Shown here: piece after piece, positions 1 through 8,863 of the stretch
How the letters are laid out: each line of letters opens with the position of its first letter
Numbering within the stretch: the first letter of the stretch is position 1
The notes under the pieces: model-generated
What the model saw: the letters and a program-made list of their open reading frames with translations, nothing else
Told to the model about the DNA's origin: nothing
Database searches by the model: none
Position numbers and translations under genes: made by a program
Source: Moritella sp. F3
GTDB taxonomy: Bacteria; Pseudomonadota; Gammaproteobacteria; Enterobacterales; Moritellaceae
Assembly (NCBI RefSeq): GCF_015082335.1
Contig: NZ_BLRL01000014.1
Coordinates: 1-64,000, forward strand
Length of the DNA: 64,000 nt
Reading direction: 5' to 3'

Positions 1-2
1 AT

Positions 3-104
3 GTTAATAGAGATTTTATTGATTATTTAAACAAATCTTTAATGCGCCTTGCCGATAAACTAACCACTAATCATAAAACCTTACAAAACTTATGTTTTTT
101 ATAA
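3..104 (+). CDS. possible 3' end of a truncated gene
   Basis: A reading frame is open from the first bases of the window to a TAA at 102-104 and would encode about 33 residues, ending in LQNLCFL. The composition (DYLNKSLMRLADKLTTNH) looks protein-like and no start is visible, so it may be the C-terminus of a gene that begins before the window. It is short enough to be chance. No function is proposed. Confidence 0.3.
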   Translation, partial: VNRDFIDYLNKSLMRLADKLTTNHKTLQNLCFL

Positions 105-113
105 AATAAAACG

Positions 114-147
114 TATTTATATATTGTTTGTAAACAATATATAAATA
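114..147. repeat. 34-bp near-perfect AT-rich palindrome
   Basis: Two 16-base arms around a central GT are exact reverse complements (core TTTATATATTGTTT / AAACAATATATAAA). It lies between the possible gene end at 104 and the TM2 gene at 319. It could be an operator or a cruciform-forming terminator; there is no U-tract typical of an intrinsic terminator. The rest of 148-300 is AT-rich with no gene seen. Confidence 0.6.
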
Positions 148-318
148 TACTGATTCGACAATAATCTGCTTTATTTTAAAGTTTATTGAATAACTATTGT
201 TGTTTTTATTATGCTTTATTGATTTAGACAAAAAATACAACCACCTGTCATTTTGGTTTTATTGTTGATATTTGTGTGATAATTTAATCACTTATATATA
301 TTGCTAAGGGAGTTAGTT

Positions 319-582
319 ATGAATAGGGCTGTCAAGTCAAAGAAAACGGGGGCTGTATTATTAGCATTTTTCTTTGGGGTTCTAGGCGCACACAAGTTTT
401 ATCTAGGGTATAACAAACAAGGTATTTGCATGTTAGTGCTGTTTATCTTTGGTTATGTTTTTTTAGGTTTACCGTCGATGGTGATTGCCATGATTGCATT
501 GGTTGAATTTGTCATCTACTTACTTAAACCTGCAACTGAATTTGAGCGAGATTACGTACTAGAAAGCCGTCCTTGGTTTTAA
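319..582 (+). CDS. TM2 domain-containing membrane protein
   Basis: 87-residue protein of the TM2 family: two hydrophobic helices joined by a short turn, with the family pattern LLAFFFGVLGAHKFYLG near residues 14-30. TM2 proteins sit in the inner membrane; their role in bacteria is mostly unknown. The start is placed at ATG 319 because an AAGGGA ribosome site lies about 9 bases upstream; an in-frame TTG at 301 lies before that site and is less likely. It is a single gene, with a weak GCATG/CATGC hairpin followed by ATTTTT (612-637) possibly ending it ahead of the convergent tus gene. Confidence 0.85.
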   Translation: MNRAVKSKKTGAVLLAFFFGVLGAHKFYLGYNKQGICMLVLFIFGYVFLGLPSMVIAMIALVEFVIYLLKPATEFERDYVLESRPWF

Positions 583-635
583 TTACTTTAGTTTTATTGT
601 AAGTTAATTAGGCATGACTGTTAAAACATGCATTT

Positions 636-1502
636 TTAGAGAGCAACTCTCTCAATCGTGTGACCAGACAGTGTGCCCAACAGGGTATTTTTACGCTTAT
701 CAGAGCGTTGTTGACGCACTTGAGACGCGATAAATGCCATCACTTCACTTGCCGCTAACGCCTCCTTTTGCACTATGATGATTGGTAATGGTGCTGTCAC
801 TGTTTTTAATCCTATCACTCTTACTATGTTCGCTGCTGGTTGCACCTTTACAGGTCTGCGAATGCGTAAATCCTGCTCTGGTGTTGACGTTACTTTTTGT
901 TGTAACTGGTCTAAAGCAAGCTGATTATCTGGCATTGCTCTTTCTTTTTCTGCGTTAATTTCCCCTAACAACTTCAGCTTGTCAGGCTGGTGTAATGAAT
1001 CTTTACGCTGCCAACTAAAGCGGACTGATTTCACACTCTCGTTTTCTAAACAATGGATCTTACGATATAAATGCACGGTCATTACACCAGGGCAATTATC
1101 GTGGATCGCACTGAATCTAGCCTGACGTGATACATTCTCGCTGACAACCGCATGTTCAATTTCAGCTTTAATCGTATTTATCGCTTTAATCAATAGCACT
1201 ATTTTCGCCGTATTTTGATGTTCAGGATGTAGGTGGATAACCCCAACATAACGTCGAGCAGACTTTTGCGAAAAGGGATGCTTAATGTGGATGTCTTGGA
1301 ATGCTTCTGAAGCCAGTTTCATCGCGAGCATATCCGTGCTTAACTCGGGCGTGATTTGGTTTATGGCTGCTTGCTCTTGCCCTTTAATCACACAAGGGAT
1401 CCTGCTGACCAATGCCTGTACAGCTTTCGTTGTAGAAAATAGCTTTTCTAGTTGCTGTAAGTTTGCCGTGAGTTGATCAAATAAACTTTTAATATCAGTC
1501 AT
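636..1502 (-). CDS. tus: replication terminus site-binding protein Tus
   Basis: 288-residue homologue of Tus, the DNA-binding protein that sits on Ter sites and arrests replication forks from one direction. E. coli Tus is about 309 residues. The clearest match is the DNA-contacting segment LRIRRPVKVQPAANIVRV (E. coli has KLKIKRPVKVQP), plus RFSAIHDNCPGVMTVHLYRKI in the middle, resembling [21 protein letters not shown]. The N-terminal third is poorly conserved. It stands alone on the minus strand. In E. coli a Ter site overlaps the tus promoter; a possible degenerate counterpart is at 1670-1687. Presence of tus suggests the window is near the terminus. Confidence 0.85.
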   Translation of the reverse strand: MTDIKSLFDQLTANLQQLEKLFSTTKAVQALVSRIPCVIKGQEQAAINQITPELSTDMLAMKLASEAFQDIHIKHPFSQKSARRYVGVIHLHPEHQNTAKIVLLIKAINTIKAEIEHAVVSENVSRQARFSAIHDNCPGVMTVHLYRKIHCLENESVKSVRFSWQRKDSLHQPDKLKLLGEINAEKERAMPDNQLALDQLQQKVTSTPEQDLRIRRPVKVQPAANIVRVIGLKTVTAPLPIIIVQKEALAASEVMAFIASQVRQQRSDKRKNTLLGTLSGHTIERVAL

Positions 1503-1582
1503 GTCTCATCCTATTACTCGTATAATTACTATTGATAACTAGCATAGTAACGAGTAGACCATCATGCAATAGGTTAGTTCAT

Positions 1583-1622
1583 AAGGTGATCGCTATATGA
1601 TCAAGGTGATCGTTCATTGATC
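1583..1622. repeat. tandem 20-bp direct repeat with four GATC sites
   Basis: Two adjacent 20-base units, AAGGTGATCGCTATATGATC and AAGGTGATCGTTCATTGATC, identical at 16 of 20 positions. They place GATC tetramers at 1588, 1599, 1608 and 1619, roughly one helical turn apart. The array lies between divergent tus and the HDOD gene, so it may be a Dam-sensitive protein-binding region for one of them. Confidence 0.7.
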
Positions 1623-1669
1623 GAAATTTTTCGTTTAACTTACTTAACCAGATATAAATAGGCTAAAGT

Positions 1670-1687
1670 GGTCGGTTGTTACTTTAT
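1670..1687. promoter_or_regulatory. possible degenerate Ter site
   Basis: GGTCGGTTGTTACTTTAT matches the E. coli Ter consensus AGTATGTTGTAACTAAAG at 11 of 18 positions, including the GTTGT core and the following AC. It lies 170 bases upstream of tus. The match is imperfect (A to T inside the core), so this is a candidate only. Confidence 0.3.
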
Positions 1688-1854
1688 CCTTGAGTCCGTA
1701 TATAATGATTAGATGTCTTAATGGTGATGGGGATTAATAACTGCGTGTACTCATTACCAAGGTCAAGCAATATTTACTAAGGTCAAACAATATTTTGGGT
1801 AAATAGCCGAGGATATTTGCATTTAGAAATCACTGGAATACGGGAATTTTTTTA

Positions 1855-3075
1855 ATGAAAAAGTCGATTTATACCGAAAAACGTTATAGACAATCGGGAC
1901 TTGACGATGCGGAAAAGGCCAGTGACAAAGTCAAATCAAGGTTCACAAAATGGCTTGTTAGCCAGCGATATTTAGTCCATCAAAAAGATGTCGACCATTT
2001 ATTAAGTCGAGAATCAGATTTTTGTGATTCCGTCATCTTGCATGAAAGTGAGCGCGTTGCAGAACAACAAAGGATCCTGCTGGAATGCGAGCAAGAACGT
2101 GTTAAAGAGAAAAGACTTGATGCTGAGACTCGACAGGAACGTTATAAAGTAGTGTCAGAAGTGGTGATAGAGGCTGCTGAAGCAGTGTTATCTAAAAAAT
2201 TAAATGATGCAGATCCGAGTAAGCTTATTATCGGTACGCCGTATTTTGAAGAGTTTGCTTCTTTTGCGTATGGTGCGAGTCTTGATTTCACTAAACTTGG
2301 CAGCTTGTGTACGTTAAGCAACGCGTTATCTAACAGCATTTTAGATTTGGTTAATAACGATAAGTTTTGTGAGAAAAAAGGCCAAAAAGCTAAAAATATT
2401 CGAGATCCTAAAACTGCGATTGGCTTCATTGGTATTGAAAGTTGCCGAATGATTTTTCCTGTGATGATGTCAAAACAATTATTAAAATGGTCAGATAAAA
2501 ATACCAAAATCATGGTGCCTAAAGTATGGCAATGCGCAGTCAGTACTGCCAACGTGACGAGAATGAGACTGGCTGATGTTGATTATAAAGAACCTGACAT
2601 TGGTATTTTACTCGGCATGATGCGCTCGATAGGCCTGTTCATAATTGCCAACAACTTTACATCAAGTTTTGACGAGGCTTTATCGCTTGTCATGATGGAT
2701 TATAAAGAGAAAAAGATGAGAGATGAGTATTTCTCTTGTGCAGATGTGACTCCTAAACTTGAGTACCTGCCGGCAATCATTGAGAAGTTTGAAGGTCTCG
2801 TCACCAAAAAAATAATAGAAACATTTAATTGGGATATGAATACCGTCCATATTAAAAATGCACTTATTGAAGATATTGATAACGTGGCTATTTTAGACCG
2901 CAGTATCTTAGGCGCGGCACTTGCGCAGGGTAAGGCGTTTACCGTGTTTGATATGATGGATAAATCGCATGTATTCGACAGACAGCACTTACCTTATTGG
3001 TTAGCACATCATCAAATCGAGATGGGTACTTTTAAAAATTTACGCAGTCGAAATCCCGGTCAATTGGAATTTTAA
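1855..3075 (+). CDS. HDOD-domain signalling protein
   Basis: 406-residue protein. Residues about 60-110 are a charged, probably coiled-coil segment rich in E, Q and R. From about 110 to 350 the pattern matches HDOD domains, relatives of HD phosphohydrolases that lack the full metal-binding set: LGSLCTLSNALSNSILDLVNN, TAIGFIGIESCRMIFPVMM, a short helix with VWQCAVSTANVTRMRLA, then GILLGMMRSIGLFIIANN. HDOD proteins act as regulatory scaffolds and I see no catalytic HD pair. No signal peptide or membrane segment, so cytoplasmic. It is a single gene, divergent from tus. The partner pathway is unknown. Confidence 0.75.
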   Translation: MKKSIYTEKRYRQSGLDDAEKASDKVKSRFTKWLVSQRYLVHQKDVDHLLSRESDFCDSVILHESERVAEQQRILLECEQERVKEKRLDAETRQERYKVVSEVVIEAAEAVLSKKLNDADPSKLIIGTPYFEEFASFAYGASLDFTKLGSLCTLSNALSNSILDLVNNDKFCEKKGQKAKNIRDPKTAIGFIGIESCRMIFPVMMSKQLLKWSDKNTKIMVPKVWQCAVSTANVTRMRLADVDYKEPDIGILLGMMRSIGLFIIANNFTSSFDEALSLVMMDYKEKKMRDEYFSCADVTPKLEYLPAIIEKFEGLVTKKIIETFNWDMNTVHIKNALIEDIDNVAILDRSILGAALAQGKAFTVFDMMDKSHVFDRQHLPYWLAHHQIEMGTFKNLRSRNPGQLEF

Positions 3076-3217
3076 CGAAGAAAGCTCTTTCTGCTCATCA
3101 ATAACGGTGCTCACAAATATCATAAATAACAGTGTTTTCAGGTGCGATTCTTGACAGCAATAGGGTAAAACATGATGCAGCTATCATTTAATTAAAATAC
3201 AAAGAGTAGGGTGGAGA

Positions 3218-3262
3218 TAGTCTAACTTCTTGCTTTGTTTGGAGAAGTTATTTAATGACTAT
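3218..3262. other. hairpin upstream of the Imm51-like gene
   Basis: TAACTTCT (3223-3230) pairs with AGAAGTTA (3243-3250), and the outer ATAGTC can pair with GACTAT across a 6-base bulge. It lies 25-65 bases before the ATG at 3286, so it could be a leader structure. No U-tract follows. Confidence 0.35.
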
Positions 3263-3285
3263 TCCACTCAGATTAGAGAGATATT

Positions 3286-3651
3286 ATGAAGCAAGTAAAT
3301 GTTTTCCACCCATTTTTGTTTTCAACTTTCAAACGCGATCTTAGCTTGATGCTAAGTGATTTAAAATGGAAAGCGTTTGAATCTCATGACTTTTTGGGCG
3401 ATGGTGAAGATTGGGCATTGTTGATAGAAAATATGCTTTCAGAAAAGAACCCAAGCTTATTAGAAAAACTGACTTTTGGTGATGAAACACTGATGTTCAC
3501 TATTCATAGTGAAGACAGAGATGCATTGCATACGATTGCTGAAATGGTCGGTGAATTTTATGATGATGATACTTTGTTAGATGCTTGTATCACCCGTTAT
3601 GCCCAATACGAGTTTGAACCTGAATTAACTGTAAACCCTGTTGATAGCTAA
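3286..3651 (+). CDS. Imm51-like small protein
   Basis: 121-residue acidic cytoplasmic protein. The segment GEDWALLIENMLSEKNPSLLEKLTFGDETLMFTIHSEDRDALHTIAEMVGEF has the layout I associate with the immunity protein 51 family: a DW-x2-L helix, a strand ending in MF, then a SEDRDAL helix. These proteins neutralise polymorphic toxins or occur as orphans. No toxin gene is next to it here. Its downstream neighbour is convergent, so it is a single transcription unit. Family assignment is from memory of the pattern and is moderate; a plain hypothetical protein is the alternative. Confidence 0.55.
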   Translation: MKQVNVFHPFLFSTFKRDLSLMLSDLKWKAFESHDFLGDGEDWALLIENMLSEKNPSLLEKLTFGDETLMFTIHSEDRDALHTIAEMVGEFYDDDTLLDACITRYAQYEFEPELTVNPVDS

Positions 3652-3724
3652 GACGCACCCCGTTTAAGTGTTAATTTCAATTTCCCCTGTTTTCTATCAT
3701 GCGAGTCTTCTCTCTTGAAGCATA

Positions 3725-3761
3725 GACACTAAGCCATCATGCTCTGCATTGGCTTAGTGTC
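3725..3761. terminator. 12-bp perfect stem between convergent genes
   Basis: GACACTAAGCCA (3725-3736) and TGGCTTAGTGTC (3750-3761) are exact reverse complements around a 13-base loop. It lies between the ends of the Imm51-like gene and the 5'-nucleotidase gene. There is no clear U-run on either strand, so it may block transcription poorly or act as an mRNA 3'-end stabiliser. Confidence 0.45.
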
Positions 3762-3791
3762 GTACTTAGTACTGTCGTAGAACCCCTGATC

Positions 3792-5492
3792 TTATAACTT
3801 GTTCGGCACATTTTGAAGAAAATCAATGAAGCAATCTGCCATTGAATGGTGGCTAACGACCCCATCACCTTCCATCATAGTGAGTGCCTCATAACCTTCC
3901 TTACCTTTCATGGTATAAGCCGAAGAGCTGCCGTAATAAGGCCTCTCATCGTCAATATAGACCCAGCCATCTTCTGTTGTTTTAATCATTAGTCCAGCAA
4001 TACGTTGACCAAGAGGGCGTTCAGCATGATAGTTAAAGTCCAGATTGTATGTATAAGGGTAGCTGCCTGAACCTGTGCCAATCACGCCATTATTGGTTGC
4101 GTTGTTGATCGCCCCTTCGAGTGCCTGCGCTATATATTTGCCTTTGATGTGATAAACACCGATAGGAACGGCAAACGGCAGTAGCTTACCTGCGATATCA
4201 CAAATTGAAATATTACCTTGAAATAGCGACGTCCTTACACCGCCAGCATTATGAATAGCAAAGTCTATTTGATGACCGTCTTTATTCATCATATGCGCAA
4301 ACGATTCAGCCACTAACGGGACTATCTCACTGCCACCTTGCTGATCGGGAATGCGGATGTGACGCATATCTTTTGTTAAGTTAGCGATCACTGTGCTTTG
4401 CAGCTTACGCACTTGCGGGATGTACTTATCCTGTAGCAAACTTTGTAGTTGCGGATCTTTTTTACATATCACCACGTTTTTATGTTGCGTGAGGTAGAGG
4501 CTTGCCTTTGCATGGATAGCATCGTCATTGGCTGTTAACAAGCTTGCATCCGTACAGAGTCTGCGACCAATCAATAGTTCATTCTTGCCCTTGAAAGCAC
4601 TAACTGAACCATCGGCGGCAAAATCAATCTCGCAGTGACCAAGTGCCTGTGAATGGAATCCTGCTTGCACGATATAAGTATCATTAACTTGATGGCCGTA
4701 TTCAGCTTCTTTTTTTAGTCCTAAGTCGCTGAAATCTCCGAGCAGGTTGTGACTATGACCACCGACAATCAAGCTGATGCCATCCACTTTCTCGGCAAGC
4801 TCACAATCACCAGTAAAACCAAGGTGGCTCAATAATATGATCTTATTAATCCCTGACTCTCGAATAGCGCGAACGGTATTTTTGGCCGTTTGAATGGCAT
4901 TAACAAATGGCGTGTCTGGATCGACATTGGCTATATCGGCCATCTTATCCAGTGACACCCCGAATATAGCCACGGACTCGCCATCGACAACGCGCGTCAT
5001 CCAGCGTGCCGTCTGCTGCTCTGGCTGATAAGAGAGTAAGTTAGGGCGACCCTTTAAATAATGCGACTTGGTTGTTAATTCATTAGTCAGATCCCAGTTG
5101 CCAGCGAGTAGTGGAAACTTAATACGATCTAAAAATTCAGCTACTGGCTCATTGCCCATATCGAGTTCATGGTTACCAATGGTCATCACATCAATACCTA
5201 ATGCGTTGAGCATATCGGAGTTGGCTTTACCTTTAAACAGCGAGAAATAAAGTGTGCCTTGGAAGCAATCGCCAGCATGGACAAATATAAAGTCACGATT
5301 ATGCTGTAGCGCGGTCGCTTTAAGCTGTTTAGCGCGCGTGGCGATACGAGAAAAGCCGCCATTGCTGACATAAGGCGATATTGTTTTGCCGTCAATATTT
5401 AGCTGCAATTGCAGTGACTGAGGTTCAAAGTAAGAGTGCGTATCATTTATATGCGCCAGTGTTATTTTAACTGGCTTATTCTTTTTCATCAT
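3792..5492 (-). CDS. 5'-nucleotidase / UshA-type metallophosphoesterase without signal peptide
   Basis: 566 residues with the two-domain layout of UshA/CpdB-type enzymes that remove phosphate from nucleotides. The N-terminal metallophosphoesterase domain shows its metal-binding motifs in order: NDTHSYFEP (about 16), GDCFQG (about 70), GNHELDMG (about 96), LLSHLG, and GGHSHN. The C-terminal substrate domain carries HNAGGVRTSLFQGNI and the GYEALTMMEGDG region. Such enzymes are normally exported, but here the protein begins MMKKNKPVKITLAHINDTH with no hydrophobic leader, so it appears cytoplasmic. No in-frame upstream start that could add a leader is available. It stands alone; the exact substrate cannot be told. 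Confidence 0.85.
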   Translation of the reverse strand: MMKKNKPVKITLAHINDTHSYFEPQSLQLQLNIDGKTISPYVSNGGFSRIATRAKQLKATALQHNRDFIFVHAGDCFQGTLYFSLFKGKANSDMLNALGIDVMTIGNHELDMGNEPVAEFLDRIKFPLLAGNWDLTNELTTKSHYLKGRPNLLSYQPEQQTARWMTRVVDGESVAIFGVSLDKMADIANVDPDTPFVNAIQTAKNTVRAIRESGINKIILLSHLGFTGDCELAEKVDGISLIVGGHSHNLLGDFSDLGLKKEAEYGHQVNDTYIVQAGFHSQALGHCEIDFAADGSVSAFKGKNELLIGRRLCTDASLLTANDDAIHAKASLYLTQHKNVVICKKDPQLQSLLQDKYIPQVRKLQSTVIANLTKDMRHIRIPDQQGGSEIVPLVAESFAHMMNKDGHQIDFAIHNAGGVRTSLFQGNISICDIAGKLLPFAVPIGVYHIKGKYIAQALEGAINNATNNGVIGTGSGSYPYTYNLDFNYHAERPLGQRIAGLMIKTTEDGWVYIDDERPYYGSSSAYTMKGKEGYEALTMMEGDGVVSHHSMADCFIDFLQNVPNKL

Positions 5493-5653
5493 AATGTTTC
5501 AGTTTTTATCTATGCCTGAATGGATAGTAACGCATTAATGATGACATTATCATGAATATTTCAGCTTAAGTAGCTCTACTAATTACAGGTAATGTACTGT
5601 AATGTTGACTACCCATTTGGGAGTGTTTGTTATTACCTGCAGGAGCAGTACCA

Positions 5654-6415
5654 ATGGTGAGTGTTGAAGAGCATTATGAAAGCTTATTATCTGATGTGTA
5701 TACATGGTTAATGGGGGGATTTGATGAAGCAAAAAGCAGTAATTTAACCTTCTTTCAAAATAGACACATTACACCCTCATCGTCGGGTATTGCGCTGGAT
5801 TTAGGTGCGGGTTCAGGCTTTCAATCAATCCCTTTGGCAGAGCTCGGCTTTAATGTCACTGCGATAGATCTTAGTCAAAAACTGTTAGATGAATTAAGGT
5901 CTAATGCGACAGGGCAATCTCTTGTGACTATGCCATCTATTGCAACAAATAAGTCTATTACGACCATCAATGATGACATTTTAAATTTCAAGGATCATCT
6001 CAGTAGTCCGTGTGAGTTGATTGTCTGTATGACAGATACAATCACGCATCTAAAATCGAAGCAGGATGCTTTGACTATATTCCAGGATTCGTTCAGTTCA
6101 CTTGAAGCGGGTGGCAAGTTAGTTCTTACTTTTCGTGACTTATCTGCAGAACTTAAAGATACAGCTCGGTTTATTCCGGTGAGAAGTGATGAGAACATCA
6201 TCTTTACCTGTTTCTTAGAATATGAACCTGAAACCGTTAAGATACATGACATTGTTTACATCAAGAAAGGTGATTCATGGGTACTTAATAAAAGTTGTTA
6301 TCGTAAGATCAGACTTTCAGCCGAGTGGGTAGAGGAGCAACTTGCAGTGATTGGTTTTAGCATTGAAGAATCAAGTAATAGTGGCGGCTTTCAAACCATC
6401 GTAGCGGTGAAGTAA
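5654..6415 (+). CDS. SAM-dependent class I methyltransferase
   Basis: 253-residue methyltransferase. Motif I is ALDLGAGSGFQSIPLAELG (about residue 47), followed by the acidic strand end VTAIDLSQKLLDEL and a motif-III-like segment LVCMTDTITHL, then LEAGGKLVLTFRDL. This fold transfers methyl from S-adenosylmethionine to a small molecule or protein; the substrate is not evident. The start is set at ATG 5654 because AGGAG at 5641-5645 lies 8 bases upstream; a possible earlier start at 5627 would sit before that site. A GNAT gene follows 34 bases later and may be co-transcribed. Confidence 0.8.
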   Translation: MVSVEEHYESLLSDVYTWLMGGFDEAKSSNLTFFQNRHITPSSSGIALDLGAGSGFQSIPLAELGFNVTAIDLSQKLLDELRSNATGQSLVTMPSIATNKSITTINDDILNFKDHLSSPCELIVCMTDTITHLKSKQDALTIFQDSFSSLEAGGKLVLTFRDLSAELKDTARFIPVRSDENIIFTCFLEYEPETVKIHDIVYIKKGDSWVLNKSCYRKIRLSAEWVEEQLAVIGFSIEESSNSGGFQTIVAVK

Positions 6416-6449
6416 CACTGTTGTCTTCTTAAAATAGGTAAAGTAAATT

Positions 6450-6929
6450 ATGAACCTCATACAACTAAATAAGATTCAGCTTGAAATGCTAATTCAGTCT
6501 GATGATAGACCTAAAGATCTTACATTCATTGAGCATTCTATTCCGCCGATACATGTTTTGGTTCGAGCAATGAATCTGCATTATAATTTAGTTGACGTAA
6601 TTTGGGCGTTCCCTTACTTCATTCAAAAAAAGACTCAAATTATTGGTGCCTGTGGTTTTAAAGAAGCCCCAAAAAATAGGCGTATTGAAATTGGCTATAA
6701 TGTAGCGCCTGATGCCCGAGGTTTGGGAGTAGCAACCGCTGCGATTAAACAACTCAGCCAAATTGCATTTGATTCTACTTTAGTTAATACAGTTTTTGCT
6801 CTTATTGCTTCAGATAACAAAGCTTCACTAAATGTCGTTCAAAAAAATGGATTTTCATACAAAGAATTAGTCGTTGACTCAGATGGTGAACAATTGGAAT
6901 GCTGGGAGTTACATAAAGGTTTCAGTTAA
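6450..6929 (+). CDS. GNAT-family N-acetyltransferase (RimJ/RimL-like)
   Basis: 159 residues. The acetyl-CoA-binding motif is visible as IEIGYNVAPDARGLGVATAAIKQL (about 80-103), followed by the second half ALIASDNKASLNVVQKNGFSYKEL typical of GNATs that acetylate N-termini or small molecules. No membrane or export signal. It follows the methyltransferase gene closely on the same strand. The substrate is not predictable. Confidence 0.8.
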   Translation: MNLIQLNKIQLEMLIQSDDRPKDLTFIEHSIPPIHVLVRAMNLHYNLVDVIWAFPYFIQKKTQIIGACGFKEAPKNRRIEIGYNVAPDARGLGVATAAIKQLSQIAFDSTLVNTVFALIASDNKASLNVVQKNGFSYKELVVDSDGEQLECWELHKGFS

Positions 6930-7179
6930 TTGAGCTCATCCAATTTAGGCTTAGCACAATAACACTAAGTCAAACTTATCCAAATAGAGTTGCTGGTGGC
7001 GTAAGTTGGGCCTGTCACCGCGTGAGTAATAATGTAACGACCCGATACTTAATCCTGTTTTAAATACTAATCCACCCCTTGAACAACCTAAAGTTCATAA
7101 AATAAACGCATTAATTCAAAACTCATCATTTATTGATTATTTCAAGATATATTGATTCACTAGCCATAAAGAGGTGTTT
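6930..7179. other. intergenic region upstream of aspA, nothing clear
   Basis: AT-rich DNA between the GNAT gene and aspA. I see no RNA gene and no convincing intrinsic terminator. TTGATTATTTCAA (about 7133-7145) resembles an FNR half-pair but the spacing is one base short. Confidence 0.4.
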
Positions 7180-7294
7180 ATGGCGGAATCAATTACAAAT
7201 ATCGATAAAACATGCTGATTCAGAGGTCGAAAAAAACATTCTTCACTTTCGTAAGTTTTTGTTTTTAAAAGGTGATCGAAACACGCTTTATTAA
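7180..7294 (+). pseudogene. small frameshifted reading frame upstream of aspA
   Basis: An ATG at 7180 preceded by GAGG encodes MAESITNIDKTC and then stops at TGA. Skipping one base in the A-run at 7206-7210 gives a continuous frame reading DKHADSEVEKNILHFRKF and onward to a TAA at 7292-7294, about 37 residues in total. This may be a decayed small gene, a sequencing indel, or a chance leader peptide. No family is recognised. Confidence 0.3.
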
Positions 7295-7368
7295 AAAAAA
7301 TAGAACGTATTATCCACTCATATTCTTTATATATCCTTTAAACAAAAATCAATTAGCAGAGTGTAATC

Positions 7369-8832
7369 ATGACAGTATTAACAACCGATCTTACCTTGGA
7401 AACACATCTAGAAACTCGCCTAGAAACTGATTTACTCGGGGTAAAACAAATTCCTGCACAGGCTTACTACGGTATTCACACATTACGCGCAATGGAAAAC
7501 TTTAAAATCAGCAAGGAGAAGATTGGCGATTGTCCTGAGTTTGTACGCGGCATGGTAAAAACTAAAAAAGCAGCTGCATTAGCCAACGGCATTCTGGGTA
7601 CTATTCCAGAAGAAATCAGTGACGCGATTGTTAACGCGTGTAATACATTGCTAGCAAGCGACGAATTTTATAATCAATTTCCCGTTGATGCATTCCAAGG
7701 TGGCGCAGGTACATCGGTAAATATGAATACCAATGAAGTTATTGCCAACATCGCGTTAGAGCAGATGGGGCATGCCAAAGGTGCTTATAACCACATCAAC
7801 CCAAATGACCACGTGAATAAAAGTCAAAGTACCAATGATGCTTATCCTACTGGCTTCCGTGTTGCCTTGTTTGAACGCAGTACTGCGGTATTAGTGGCGC
7901 TAACATCATTAAGCGAAACCTTTTTAGATAAAGCCGAAGAGTTTAACGACGTATTGAAAATGGGACGAACGCAGTTACAAGACGCTGTACCAATGACATT
8001 GGGTCAAGAATTCCACGCTTTTGGTATTACGCTAAAAGAAGAAATCAGAAGTATTAACCGTTGCCAAGAATTACTGCTTGAAATCAATCTTGGCGCGACA
8101 GCAATCGGTACTGGCTTAAACTCGCCAATCGGTTATTCAGCACTGGCGATTGAAAAGTTAGCTGAAATTACCGGACATGCATTTGTACCTGCAGAAGACT
8201 TAGTCGAAGCAACGTCTGACTGTGGCGCATATGTCATGTTGTCGAGCGGTTTAAAGCGTTTAGCGGTGAAACTATCTAAAATCTGTAACGACTTACGCCT
8301 GCTTTCTTCAGGCCCGCGTACTGGTTTAAACGAAATTAACCTACCTGAAATGCAGGCCGGTTCATCAATTATGCCAGCAAAAGTAAACCCTGTTATTCCT
8401 GAGGTGGTTAACCAGGTTGCATTTAAAGTGTGTGGTAACGACATCACCATCACCATGGCGGCTGAAGCTGGTCAATTACAATTAAACGTAATGGAACCTG
8501 TGATTGGTCAATGCTTGTTTGAATCATTATCGTTATTAGAAAATGCATGTTTCACACTACAAGACAAATGCGTTAAAGGTATTACAGCTAATCGCAAGGT
8601 ATGCGAAGACTTCGTGTTAAATTCAATTGGTATTATCACGTATCTAAATCCGTTTATTGGTCATCATGAAGGTGATGTGATTGGTAAAATCTGTGCTCAA
8701 ACAGGCAAAAATGTACGTGAAGTTGTATTAGAACGTGGATTACTGTCTGAAACTGAATTAGATGAAATCTTCTCTATCGAAAACCTAATGAAGCCTAAAT
8801 ACACAGGACAGCGTTACACGAAAGCTATTTAA
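7369..8832 (+). CDS. aspA: aspartate ammonia-lyase
   Basis: 487-residue enzyme of the aspartase/fumarase superfamily converting L-aspartate to fumarate plus ammonia (E. coli AspA is 478). The superfamily signature [20 protein letters not shown] is intact, as are [19 protein letters not shown] and [18 protein letters not shown]. The KVNP version with PAK, and the DcuA gene downstream, favour aspartase over fumarase; a separate fumC lies at 55419. The N-terminus has an unusual run [12 protein letters not shown] before the family start [20 protein letters not shown]. Product fumarate can feed anaerobic respiration; DcuA supplies aspartate in exchange for succinate. Confidence 0.95.
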   Translation: MTVLTTDLTLETHLETRLETDLLGVKQIPAQAYYGIHTLRAMENFKISKEKIGDCPEFVRGMVKTKKAAALANGILGTIPEEISDAIVNACNTLLASDEFYNQFPVDAFQGGAGTSVNMNTNEVIANIALEQMGHAKGAYNHINPNDHVNKSQSTNDAYPTGFRVALFERSTAVLVALTSLSETFLDKAEEFNDVLKMGRTQLQDAVPMTLGQEFHAFGITLKEEIRSINRCQELLLEINLGATAIGTGLNSPIGYSALAIEKLAEITGHAFVPAEDLVEATSDCGAYVMLSSGLKRLAVKLSKICNDLRLLSSGPRTGLNEINLPEMQAGSSIMPAKVNPVIPEVVNQVAFKVCGNDITITMAAEAGQLQLNVMEPVIGQCLFESLSLLENACFTLQDKCVKGITANRKVCEDFVLNSIGIITYLNPFIGHHEGDVIGKICAQTGKNVREVVLERGLLSETELDEIFSIENLMKPKYTGQRYTKAI

Positions 8833-8863
8833 TAAGCGTTGGACTGGATCAAGTTGAAATATA

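Noticed and set aside
276..291. GTGAT-N6-ATCAC as a CRP site before the TM2 gene
   Set aside because: The spacing between GTGA and TCAC is two bases longer than the CRP consensus.
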